This document shows, piece by piece, positions 12,230-19,988 of a DNA stretch of 21,048 nucleotides. The notes under the pieces were generated by a model, which was not told the origin of the DNA, ran no database searches, and saw only the letters and a program-made list of their open reading frames with translations. A program made the position numbers and the translations under genes. This stretch comes from Bifidobacteriaceae bacterium (GTDB lineage Bacteria; Actinomycetota; Actinomycetes; Actinomycetales; Bifidobacteriaceae). Every line of letters starts with the position of its first letter. The stretch's first letter is position 1. The DNA lies in NCBI GenBank assembly GCA_031260825.1, contig JAISKS010000024.1, positions 1 to 21,048 of the forward strand, in the 5' to 3' direction.

Positions 12230-15103
12230 ATGAAAAATAATAATATTTTAAAAAAGCTGACTTATAAGGATTTGAAGCTTAATAGAAGTCGCACGATTAT
12301 GACCATTTTGGGCATAATGCTTTCTACTGCGATGATCACTGCTATTGCTGGGCTAGCGACAAGTTTTCAGCAAACCATTATTAATCAAACTATTAGACAA
12401 TCTGGAAATTATCATACTGAATATTTAGGTGTAAAATCTGAAAATGTTACAAAAATTACTGATGATTCAGATTTAGAATCTTCGTATATTTCAAAAGATA
12501 TCGGATATTCGGAGTTTGAAAAATCAGAAGAAACTCGTAAAGATTATTTATTTTTATCAGCATTTACTGAGTCTGGATTAGAAAATGGTGGAATAAATTT
12601 AACAGAAGGAACTCTTCCAAAATCTGATGATGAAGTAGTTATATCGGAAGATTTGAAAACATCTGATGATTCTTATAAAGTCGGAGATATTGTAACGCTT
12701 GATTTGTTTAGAAGATATTCTAGTGATGGAGATTTGCTTGGCCAAACAAGCGATTCTTATATATTTTATGATGAGGAACAAACAGCCCCAATAATAATCA
12801 GAGAATCTCTCTATAAAAAAGATTATAAAATTGTTGGAAAAATCGAAAAACCTTCTATTGAATCATTTGGCGTAGTTGGATATTCAGCGATCACATTACT
12901 TGCTAATCCTACTGATACAAATTCTATTGTACTTACTAAAAATCTGACTACTGAACCTTCAAAAAGCTCTGAATCCGAGCTTGAAGAATCGGATGAAACA
13001 GTACCGGAATCGGATGAAACAGTACCGGAATCAAATGAAACTAATTCAGATGAAGCAGTCGAGCTGTCAGATTCTGTAACTCAAAAAATCGAAGAATACT
13101 CAAAAATAATAGATGATTTTAATAATGTTTTTGTGCTATTAAAACATCCTTCTCAGCATGATGCATTCGCTGATAAAATTCAAAAAGAAATCAATCAGGA
13201 AAATCCTACAATTACGCATAAACATAATCGCGAACTTTTAATGTGGCAGGGGACAGGTATGTCTGTTGAGAATATGGCAGTTATTTTCGGTTTCCTAGGA
13301 GCTCTAATTTTAATCGTAACTATTTGCAGTATCTTTATTATTCGAAATAGTTTCGCAGTTTCCATTTCAGAAAAACAAAAATTATACGGTATGCTAGCGA
13401 GTATTGGCGCTACTAGAAAACAAATTAAAAAGAATGTTTTGTATGAAGGATTTTTGCTTGGATTGATTGCGATTCCACTCGGTATAATTTCTGGCGCAAT
13501 TGTTGTTGCTACATTTATTTGGGTGATTAATGAATTCTTTTCAGAAGAATTGGAAATGTCTCATTTTGTAATTAATATTCCATTATTGCCAATAGCATTA
13601 GGCGCAGTTTTGACAGCTATTACTATATATATATCAACAATTATGATTGCCCGAAAAGCATCTAAAATATCTGCGATAGAAGCGATTAGAAGTAGCAGTG
13701 ACATAAAAATCAAAGCTAAAAAATTACGCACTCCTAAATATATTAATAAGATATTTGGAATGGGCGGAGTGATAGCTTATAAGAATATGAAACGAAATAA
13801 ATCTAAATATCGCATTGTCACAATCTCACTTTCATTAAGTGTTTTAATCTTTATTGTTTTATCTTCATTTATAAAGTTCGGTTTAGAAATGACTAAATTT
13901 CAGTTTGGTAGTTATGATTATAATATTACTATTTCTCAAGATTATAGTTCATCACGCAATAATAATGACAATGATGATGACCGATTTGCTATCTATAAAG
14001 AATTCTCTAAATTAGATAATATCGAAGAATTTTCAATAGAAAGATCTGCCGGTATATTAGTTGATAAAAAGTATCATACAGATTTTTATAATACATTATT
14101 TATTAGTGGTGAACCTCCTGTTTTGGAAGTTGCACCAGATAGTAATCCTGAATTTGATCCGTCTAAATTAACAGATTTCACATTATTATCAATTGGTGAA
14201 GAAGAGTATAAAATTTATATTAAAAAGTTAGGGCTAGATTATGATGATATTAAAGATAAGATTATCTTAATTAATAATGGAAGCGCCTATGATACAACTG
14301 GGGATAAAGCAAAAACTGTTTATGGAGATATTTATAATTTGAAAGAACATGAAAAATTTGAAGGTGTTCTTGAACCACAAATTAATTACAGTAAAAATGA
14401 ATTAATGAAATTAGAAAAATCCGAAACTTTTGAAATAGGAAAGATTACTGAAATCGCACCGCTCTCAATAAGTCAAGGTGCGAGTATGGGAATGAGCTCA
14501 GCATCAGCCATAATTAGCGATGAAATGATGGATAAATTAGATTGGAGTCAACCTTATACACTTTATATTAAAACAAAAAATGCTGATTCTTTTGAGAAAA
14601 AATTTGATGAAATAAAACAATCAAATACTACTTATGCAAAATATAGAGTAACAAATTATGATGATATGGTTAAACAAGCTAATATGGTAATAATGTTAAT
14701 TTCAATCTTGTTCTATGGCTTTATTGGAGTGATTACCTTAATAAGTTTGACTAGTGTTTTTAATACAATTACAACCAGCATTGCGCTTAGAGCAAAGGAT
14801 TTTGCGATTCTTCAAAGCATAGGAATGACTTCAAAAGAGTTCAAAAAACTAGTAAATCTAGAAAGTATATTTATCGGTATTAAAGCTCTAATTATAGGTT
14901 TACCGCTTGGTATTATCGGGTCACTTTTAGTTTTTCATTACACTTTAAAAGAGTCAGGAAAGTTCGAATATACTCTTCCATTATTATCCATCATTATTTC
15001 AATATTTTTTGTTTTCATAATTATTTATTTAATTATGCGATATTCAATGAAGAAAATCAATAAACAAAATATTATTGAAACAATCAGAAATGATAATGTG
15101 TAA
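12230..15103 (+). CDS. FtsX/MacB-family ABC transporter permease with two FtsX units
   Basis: This 957-residue permease has one helix near the N-terminus (about 21-46, RTIMTILGIMLSTAMITAIAGLA), a large extracytoplasmic domain, three helices at about 350-480 forming the first FtsX unit, a helix near 527-550 starting the second half, a second extracytoplasmic domain, and three C-terminal helices at about 820-945. This makes eight predicted helices in a 4+4 arrangement. The cytoplasmic motifs KLYGMLASIGATRKQIKK and DFAILQSIGMTSKEFKK are the repeated FtsX signatures. The first outer domain holds an acidic repeat, ESDETVP twice plus ESNET (from residue 253), encoded by a 21-bp tandem repeat. The start is probably coupled to the upstream ATPase, because its own ribosome-binding site is weak. 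Its end is only 10 bp from the repeat array of the convergent trpA. Substrate is unknown. Confidence 0.9.
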   Translation: MKNNNILKKLTYKDLKLNRSRTIMTILGIMLSTAMITAIAGLATSFQQTIINQTIRQSGNYHTEYLGVKSENVTKITDDSDLESSYISKDIGYSEFEKSEETRKDYLFLSAFTESGLENGGINLTEGTLPKSDDEVVISEDLKTSDDSYKVGDIVTLDLFRRYSSDGDLLGQTSDSYIFYDEEQTAPIIIRESLYKKDYKIVGKIEKPSIESFGVVGYSAITLLANPTDTNSIVLTKNLTTEPSKSSESELEESDETVPESDETVPESNETNSDEAVELSDSVTQKIEEYSKIIDDFNNVFVLLKHPSQHDAFADKIQKEINQENPTITHKHNRELLMWQGTGMSVENMAVIFGFLGALILIVTICSIFIIRNSFAVSISEKQKLYGMLASIGATRKQIKKNVLYEGFLLGLIAIPLGIISGAIVVATFIWVINEFFSEELEMSHFVINIPLLPIALGAVLTAITIYISTIMIARKASKISAIEAIRSSSDIKIKAKKLRTPKYINKIFGMGGVIAYKNMKRNKSKYRIVTISLSLSVLIFIVLSSFIKFGLEMTKFQFGSYDYNITISQDYSSSRNNNDNDDDRFAIYKEFSKLDNIEEFSIERSAGILVDKKYHTDFYNTLFISGEPPVLEVAPDSNPEFDPSKLTDFTLLSIGEEEYKIYIKKLGLDYDDIKDKIILINNGSAYDTTGDKAKTVYGDIYNLKEHEKFEGVLEPQINYSKNELMKLEKSETFEIGKITEIAPLSISQGASMGMSSASAIISDEMMDKLDWSQPYTLYIKTKNADSFEKKFDEIKQSNTTYAKYRVTNYDDMVKQANMVIMLISILFYGFIGVITLISLTSVFNTITTSIALRAKDFAILQSIGMTSKEFKKLVNLESIFIGIKALIIGLPLGIIGSLLVFHYTLKESGKFEYTLPLLSIIISIFFVFIIIYLIMRYSMKKINKQNIIETIRNDNV
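12986..13042 (+). repeat. In-frame 21-bp tandem repeat in the permease gene
   Basis: The unit encoding ESDETVP occurs at 12986 and 13007 (identical), and a partial diverged unit (ESNET) follows from 13028. It lies in the predicted extracytoplasmic loop and keeps the frame, so copy number could vary without breaking the protein. Confidence 0.85.
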
Positions 15104-15113
15104 TTAATATAAT

Positions 15114-15293
15114 TTATTTATGTGAAGCATCTTATTTGTGTGCTACATTTTATTTATGAGTAGTATCTTATTTGTGTGCTACATTTTATTTATGAGTAGT
15201 ATCTTATTTATGTGGTACATTTTATTTATGTGAAGTATCTTATATATGTGCTACATTTTATTTATGAGTAGTATCTTATTTATGTGCAGCATC
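15114..15293 (-). repeat. Ten 18-bp repeats carrying in-frame stops at the trpA 3' end
   Basis: Read on the minus strand, the last 18 bases of trpA (GATGCTGCACATAAATAA, 15293-15276) are followed by nine further 18-bp units without gaps to 15114. Every unit ends in TAA, in the trpA frame. The units translate as D-A-A-H-K, D-T-T-H-K, N-V-A-H-I, D-T-S-H-K, N-V-P-H-K and so on; D-type and N-type units mostly alternate, giving a 36-bp higher-order period. The array fills the space between the convergent permease gene and trpA. Confidence 0.95.
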
Positions 15294-16058
15294 GGCAAGT
15301 TTTTTTACAAACTCACCAAACTCAGATAAATCAGAAGTTTCGTCATTTTTTAATGCACGAACAAGCGCGCTTCCGACAATAACGCCATCTGCAAATTTAG
15401 CAGCATCGTGAACTTGCTCGGGAGTTGAAATTCCGATTCCAACATAAAGTGGAATATCATTTCCTACAATCGAACGCACATGATTAAGCGATTTTTCAGC
15501 AGTGTTTCCAGAGGATTCGCGCTCTCCTGTAACACCTAAAGTTGTAGTGATATATAAAAATCCGCCTTCCGCGCCATTTTCATATCCAGCTTTTACTAAA
15601 TTTCCCATCGCTTTAATTCGGTCATCTGCTGAGTTTGGAGCAATCAAATATGTATTGCCAATCTTAGCATTTTTTAAAGTTTCGATATAATTATTCGAAT
15701 TATCCAATCCCATATCATATGGTAAATCTGGCAAAATTGTACCTGTTGCATTTTGAAAATCATTAGCAAATTTATCAAGTCCGTATGTCCAAACCAAATT
15801 CCAATAAGTCATAAGATATGCCTGTTTATCGTAAGAATTTACAAGATCTACAATTGGAATCGCATCTTTTAAACTAATTCCATTTTTTAGTGCTACAATA
15901 TCTGCTGCTTGAATCTCAGCACCGTCCATCACAGGATCAGAATATGGTACGCCTATTTCGACAATATCAACGCCGTTTTTTAGCATTACATCAAATGCCA
16001 ATTGCGCGCGGTCTACAGTAGGAAATCCGATTGGAAGAAAGCCGACTAATTTACTCAT
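15276..16058 (-). CDS. trpA: Tryptophan synthase alpha subunit
   Basis: TrpA cleaves indole-3-glycerol phosphate to indole and glyceraldehyde-3-phosphate; indole then passes to TrpB. This 260-residue protein has a complete TIM-barrel signature: VEIGVPYSDPVMDG with catalytic E34 and D45, LPDLPYD (about 110-116), the flexible loop GVTGERE, and VGIGISTPEQV near the phosphate site followed by ADGVIVGSALV. It is at normal length. No trpB or other trp gene is adjacent, which is unusual. It has its own promoter, apparently leaderless. The last six codons are the first unit of a ten-unit repeat array. Confidence 0.93.
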   Translation of the reverse strand: MSKLVGFLPIGFPTVDRAQLAFDVMLKNGVDIVEIGVPYSDPVMDGAEIQAADIVALKNGISLKDAIPIVDLVNSYDKQAYLMTYWNLVWTYGLDKFANDFQNATGTILPDLPYDMGLDNSNNYIETLKNAKIGNTYLIAPNSADDRIKAMGNLVKAGYENGAEGGFLYITTTLGVTGERESSGNTAEKSLNHVRSIVGNDIPLYVGIGISTPEQVHDAAKFADGVIVGSALVRALKNDETSDLSEFGEFVKKLADAAHK

Positions 16059-16064
16059 AATATA

Positions 16065-16070
16065 ATTATA
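16065..16070 (-). promoter_or_regulatory. -10 box of trpA, probably leaderless
   Basis: The minus strand reads TATAAT (16070 to 16065), ending 6 nt before the ATG at 16058, and there is no Shine-Dalgarno sequence. No TGn extension is present here. Confidence 0.5.
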
Positions 16071-16100
16071 CTATAAATATTTTTTACTGCGAGCGTAAGT

Positions 16101-16178
16101 CTACAAATTATATGTTACAACAACTGGGGATATAGGAATCTACAAATTATACGTTACAACAACTGGGGCATGGTCGGA
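16101..16178 (-). repeat. 39-bp in-frame duplication of the xth 3' end
   Basis: The last 13 codons of the exonuclease gene (16178-16140, SDHAPVVVTYNL and TAG) are followed immediately by a second 39-bp copy (16139-16101) reading IPISPVVVTYNL and TAG in the same frame. The last nine codons, including the stop, encode the same residues with one synonymous difference (ACG/ACA). Confidence 0.92.
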
Positions 16179-17222
16179 GAATCTTCCATCCCAAGATGGA
16201 CAGCGACTCACTTTAGCATCGACCACTGTATCCGCAAGTTTTGGTGTAGCCATCTGATAGTCGAGTCTCCAGCCTGCATTATTATCAAATGCGCGGCCCA
16301 TATATGTCCACCAACTATAAATTCTTTCGTCACCAATAAATTCGCGGAATACATCGCGGAGTCCAAGACCTTCAGTTTTAATAATTTTATTAGCAAGCGC
16401 AGGTGTTTTGTAGTCGATTTTTTCGTTATATTTAAACGTCTTTAGCTGATCTTTATTTAGTACCGCTGAATTTTTTAGCAACAAATAATCCATCCAAATT
16501 CGTTCCTCTGGAAGAAAACCTGCTTTTGTTAAATTGCCTTCAGCGTTTTTTATATCAAGTTCAGTATGCGCGATATTATAATCTCCAGTCACTACAAATT
16601 GTCGATTTTCAGCCTGAAGTTCTTTGAGGCGAGTAGATAAAAGTGACATAAATATATGCTTATTATTCATTGTAGTTTCGCTTTTTTTGCGGTCGATTAG
16701 TTGCCCATTTTTTAACTTTACTGTAGGCGAATCTGCATGATGAATATACGCTGAGATGACAGTAATTTTTTTAATAATAGTACCGCTAGAATTTTTTGCA
16801 CTAGAATTTTTTTCGTCAGAAGATGTACCAGCGCCAGCCTCAAAAGAAGTAACGTCTAATTCAGCCTCAATCCATCTCCCAGAACTAAGAACTTTTCGTG
16901 CTTGCTGATTTTCTTCAAACGGTACCGATGTAGATATAATCTTAATATTCGGATTTATCACAGCAATTCCGACTCCCGCATGACCCTTTTTATCTTGATC
17001 ATCTTGCATAAAAAATCCGTCAGAGTTAATGCCAAGTAATTCTAAAATTCCAGCTTCGACGATTTCTGAGCGCGTAGCTTTTAGCTCTTGCATACAGATA
17101 ATATCAGGTTTCTCATTTTTTATAAATGAGTCCAAACCGAGCCCGCGTAGGGCTGCCTTGCCAGACAGTGAAGCTGCGCGAATTCCGTTTACATTGATTG
17201 TGGCGATTTTTAGATTAGTCAT
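16140..17222 (-). CDS. xth: Exodeoxyribonuclease III / AP endonuclease (ExoIII family)
   Basis: ExoIII-type enzymes cut DNA 5' to abasic sites and remove 3' blocking groups in base-excision repair. From ATG 17222 (360 residues) the motifs are IATINVNGIRA (N10), DIICMQELKA (metal ligand E46), VVTGDYNIAH, SWWTYMGRAFDNNAGWRLDY and SDHAPVVV (catalytic H351). I choose 17222 rather than the ATG at 17237 because the -10 box lies at 17234-17229, overlapping that upstream codon region, and the protein then begins directly at the conserved first strand. Residues about 124-148 (Gly/Ser/Ala/Asn-rich, GAGTSSDEKNSSAKNSSG) are an insertion relative to usual ExoIII of about 260-290 residues. The 3' end is duplicated in frame. 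Confidence 0.92.
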   Translation of the reverse strand: MTNLKIATINVNGIRAASLSGKAALRGLGLDSFIKNEKPDIICMQELKATRSEIVEAGILELLGINSDGFFMQDDQDKKGHAGVGIAVINPNIKIISTSVPFEENQQARKVLSSGRWIEAELDVTSFEAGAGTSSDEKNSSAKNSSGTIIKKITVISAYIHHADSPTVKLKNGQLIDRKKSETTMNNKHIFMSLLSTRLKELQAENRQFVVTGDYNIAHTELDIKNAEGNLTKAGFLPEERIWMDYLLLKNSAVLNKDQLKTFKYNEKIDYKTPALANKIIKTEGLGLRDVFREFIGDERIYSWWTYMGRAFDNNAGWRLDYQMATPKLADTVVDAKVSRCPSWDGRFSDHAPVVVTYNL

Positions 17223-17228
17223 ATTTAT

Positions 17229-17234
17229 ATTATA
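17229..17234 (-). promoter_or_regulatory. -10 box of xth, probably leaderless
   Basis: The minus strand reads GTG-TATAAT with TATAAT at 17234-17229, ending 6 nt before ATG 17222. No ribosome-binding site is visible between them. Confidence 0.55.
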
Positions 17235-17275
17235 CACGTTTCATATAATTTAGCAAACCGCTATTCAAATCAAAA

Positions 17276-17357
17276 AGTCATGAATTATTTATACAAAACA
17301 CTGGGCTAAACGCTTGCAAAAATAATTTCAGTAGCGTTTCGGTATTTAGTCATGAAT
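17276..17357. repeat. Paired direct and inverted repeats in the xth / UDP-glucose pyrophosphorylase divergent region
   Basis: The 10-mer AGTCATGAAT occurs at 17276-17285 and 17348-17357 in the same orientation. Between them AAACGCT (17308-17314) and AGCGTTT (17333-17339) form a 7-bp inverted repeat. The region separates two divergent promoters, so regulator binding sites are possible but unproven. Confidence 0.4.
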
Positions 17358-17378
17358 AACTATTCTTTAAATTTCTGA

Positions 17379-17387
17379 TGATATAAT
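17379..17387 (+). promoter_or_regulatory. Extended -10 promoter of the UDP-glucose pyrophosphorylase gene, leaderless
   Basis: TGA-TATAAT ends 6 nt before ATG 17394, so the transcript should start at the initiation codon. There is no Shine-Dalgarno sequence. Confidence 0.65.
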
Positions 17388-17393
17388 TTATAT

Positions 17394-18701
17394 ATGAGTA
17401 ATTCCAACTATGAAGATTCAAAAAAACTAGCAATTAATAAAATGCAAGATGCGCAAATTAGTGATTCCGCGATCAATCAATTTATGTATTATTTCGATAT
17501 ACTTGCTAAAAAAGATTCCGAAGAAGATAATTCTAATTTCTTGCGTGAATCAGAAATTGTACCAGTTAATGAAATTCCAAGCGTAAATGATTTTAAAAAT
17601 TCAGATGATACTGATGTGCTTTCAAAAGTTGCAATGCTAAAATTAAACGGTGGGCTTGGCACATCTATGGGATTATCTGGTCCAAAATCCCTTCTTACAA
17701 TTAAAAATAATTTGACATTTTTAGATATTATCATTAAGCAATTAGAGTCAACAAATGAAATGTATAAATCAAATATTCCGCTTATTTTAATGAATTCGCT
17801 ACATACTGATAAGCAAACAAAATCTTATATAAATGACCACAATACTAATTTAAATATCGATTATATTTTCCAAGAAGATGAACCAAAACTTGATGCAAAA
17901 ACTTTAGAGCCAGCATCATATCCAGAAAATCCTGAGCTTGAATTTTGCCCACCAGGACATGGAAGTGTTTTCATAACTTTATATTCATCTGGCATTTTAG
18001 ACAAACTTGAATCTAGTGGAATTAAATATATTTTCATCTCAAATTCAGATAATTTAGGTGCAACAATTTCACCCGAAATCCTAGCTTATTTTGAAAATAA
18101 TAATTTTGATTTCTTAATGGAACTCGCGAGAAAAACTCCTGCTGATGTTAAAGGTGGGCATATTGTAAAATATAAAAATACTACAAATCTTACTATTCGT
18201 GAATCTGCTCAGGTACATCCTGATGACGAAAAATTCGCCCAAGATATCGATCTCCATCCATATTTTAATACAAATAATTTGTATATAAAAATCGATGCAT
18301 TAAAGAAAATTATCAATGAGTATAATGGCATTTTGCCTCTACCGATGATTGAAAATTTGAAAACTGTAAATCCTTCAGATGAGAATTCTCAAAAAGTGAT
18401 ACAGATTGAAACTGCGATGGGAAGTGCAATTGCGATCACTCAAAATAGTGGACTTCTTCATGTCAATCGCGATAGATTAGTACCTGTAAAATCCACAAAT
18501 GATCTTCTATTATTACGATCGGATTTATACGAATTTGATGATTTATATAATTTGGTTGCGACTATCGATTCAAAAAAATTCCCATTAATTAAACTAGATA
18601 AAAAATATAAATTGATTAATGATTTTGAAAATCTTATTCCAAAAGAAATTCCAAGTTTCAAAAATATTTCTTCCGATGAAATAAATAAAATTTTCCAATA
18701 G
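17394..18701 (+). CDS. UTP--glucose-1-phosphate uridylyltransferase, UDPGP (eukaryotic-type) family
   Basis: The enzyme makes UDP-glucose from UTP and glucose-1-phosphate for galactose metabolism and cell-envelope sugars. This 435-residue protein has the nucleotide-binding loop KLNGGLGTSMGLSGPKS (83-99) and the downstream blocks IPLILMNSLHTDKQT, CPPGHGSVFITLYSSGILD and IKYIFISNSDNLGA, which mark the UDPGP family (PF01704) found in eukaryotes and in actinobacteria such as bifidobacteria, not the unrelated short bacterial GalU. Length is slightly below the usual 460-500. I give no symbol because naming differs among bacteria. It has its own leaderless promoter; ftsW follows after 67 nt, and its 3' end is copied in that gap. 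Confidence 0.92.
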   Translation: MSNSNYEDSKKLAINKMQDAQISDSAINQFMYYFDILAKKDSEEDNSNFLRESEIVPVNEIPSVNDFKNSDDTDVLSKVAMLKLNGGLGTSMGLSGPKSLLTIKNNLTFLDIIIKQLESTNEMYKSNIPLILMNSLHTDKQTKSYINDHNTNLNIDYIFQEDEPKLDAKTLEPASYPENPELEFCPPGHGSVFITLYSSGILDKLESSGIKYIFISNSDNLGATISPEILAYFENNNFDFLMELARKTPADVKGGHIVKYKNTTNLTIRESAQVHPDDEKFAQDIDLHPYFNTNNLYIKIDALKKIINEYNGILPLPMIENLKTVNPSDENSQKVIQIETAMGSAIAITQNSGLLHVNRDRLVPVKSTNDLLLLRSDLYEFDDLYNLVATIDSKKFPLIKLDKKYKLINDFENLIPKEIPSFKNISSDEINKIFQ

Positions 18702-18768
18702 AATGAAATAAATCAAATGTTCAAATAAAATTTTCCAATAGAATGAAATAATAAATATTCAAATAAAT
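18685..18768 (+). repeat. 40-bp tandem repeat of the UDP-glucose pyrophosphorylase 3' end, reaching the ftsW start
   Basis: The segment AAAATTTTCCAATAGAATG, containing the TAG stop of the gene (18699-18701), recurs 40 bp later with its TAG at 18739-18741. A third partial copy (TCAAATAAAT) at 18759 runs into the ftsW ATG at 18769. Periods are 40 and 38 bp, so the extra stop is not in the gene's frame. Confidence 0.85.
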
Positions 18769-19980
18769 ATGAAATCTACTTATAAAAAAAAGCCCAAACA
18801 ATCAACGGTAAGCGCATCTAATATTGCGTTCTATTTGATTTTTGCGTCTACACTTTTATTAGTTCTTTTCGGTACAATTATGGTGTTCACATCTTCTGCC
18901 GCATCGCAAGCGCTTGTATCAAAAACATCTCTAAACGCTCTCACAAAACAATGCGTGATTGTGATAATTGGAATGTTTCTCGCCATTTTTGTGATTCGCC
19001 TAGGCTACCATAGACTTCAAAAAATGACCTCAATTATTTATGCAGTTTGTATCGGTCTCCAACTATTATTATTAGTCCCTGGTATGCGCGTCGAAATTGG
19101 AGGAAATGCTGCTTGGTTGAATTTTCGAGTTCTAACTTTTCAGCCATCCGAGTCTGCGAAAATCGCTATGATTCTCGCGATAGCAGTAATTATTTCAAAA
19201 CTTTTCGATCCTGCTTTTTACAAAAAATATCAGAAAAATATAAAGTTTAAAATTGGATATTTCGTTGCTGCCGTCGCGCTCATTTTAACTCCGATTTTGC
19301 TCGTTGTGCTTATTGCTCACGATTTTGGTTCGGCGCTTACGATGTGTGCAATTGCAGTTGTGCTACTTTTTTTCTGGCCATTTTCAAGACGAACAATGGC
19401 GATTATCGTAGGTTTGGTGGGGGTAGTAGCTTTTGCAATTTATAATTATGTTACTACACATCTCGAAGAAATCTTATCTTCCAATCGCGGAAAGCGCCTA
19501 TATTACTGGCTAAACTGCTCGCCAACTCCTGAAGGAAATATGCTTGACGATGGTTGTCTCCAGTCAACTCACGGCATTTGGGCATTTGTCGGAAATGGCA
19601 TTACCGGCAGGGGAGTGGGGGATAGTTTGGAATCTTGGCATCTACTTCCAGAGCGCGAATCGGATTATATTTTTTCAATCGTCGGTGAAGAAACTGGACT
19701 CTTCGGTGTCTTCTTTTTGCTCGCATTATTTCTAATGTATACAGTCGGATGTTGGTTAATTATTATTCATAGTAAAGATAAATTTATACAAATTTCCACT
19801 GTGGGTTTTCTTGTTTTTATCGTCGGACAAGCGATGATAAATATGGCAGTTGTTCTAAAAATATTTCCTATTTTCGGAATTGCACTTCCATTCATTTCCG
19901 CAGGTGGTTCCTCGATGCTTTGCTCGATGGTGGTGTCCGGAATCTTAATTTTATATACAACTGAAAATTCGAAAAACTAA
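18769..19980 (+). CDS. ftsW: SEDS peptidoglycan glycosyltransferase FtsW
   Basis: FtsW polymerises septal peptidoglycan from lipid II together with a class B penicillin-binding protein. This 403-residue protein has about ten hydrophobic helices. Family motifs are GNAAWLNFRVLTFQPSESAKIA (about 113-134), the AHDFGSAL segment (about 184-191) with the putative catalytic Asp, LLPERESDYIFSIVGEETGLFG in the long loop, and NMAVVLKIFPIFGIALPFISAGGSS near the C-terminus. The loop contains a cysteine-bearing insert (NCSPTPEGNMLDDGCLQSTHG) like those in actinobacterial FtsW. RodA is the alternative, but the N-terminal FGTIMVFTSSAAS segment favours FtsW. It is not in a division-and-cell-wall cluster. The start codon abuts a repeat derived from the upstream gene, and no ribosome-binding site is clear. 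Confidence 0.85.
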   Translation: MKSTYKKKPKQSTVSASNIAFYLIFASTLLLVLFGTIMVFTSSAASQALVSKTSLNALTKQCVIVIIGMFLAIFVIRLGYHRLQKMTSIIYAVCIGLQLLLLVPGMRVEIGGNAAWLNFRVLTFQPSESAKIAMILAIAVIISKLFDPAFYKKYQKNIKFKIGYFVAAVALILTPILLVVLIAHDFGSALTMCAIAVVLLFFWPFSRRTMAIIVGLVGVVAFAIYNYVTTHLEEILSSNRGKRLYYWLNCSPTPEGNMLDDGCLQSTHGIWAFVGNGITGRGVGDSLESWHLLPERESDYIFSIVGEETGLFGVFFLLALFLMYTVGCWLIIIHSKDKFIQISTVGFLVFIVGQAMINMAVVLKIFPIFGIALPFISAGGSSMLCSMVVSGILILYTTENSKN

Positions 19981-19988
19981 AATATATT

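Noticed and set aside
18769..19980. RodA rather than FtsW
   Set aside because: The N-terminal helix sequence and the long cysteine-bearing outer loop resemble actinobacterial FtsW more; RodA remains possible.
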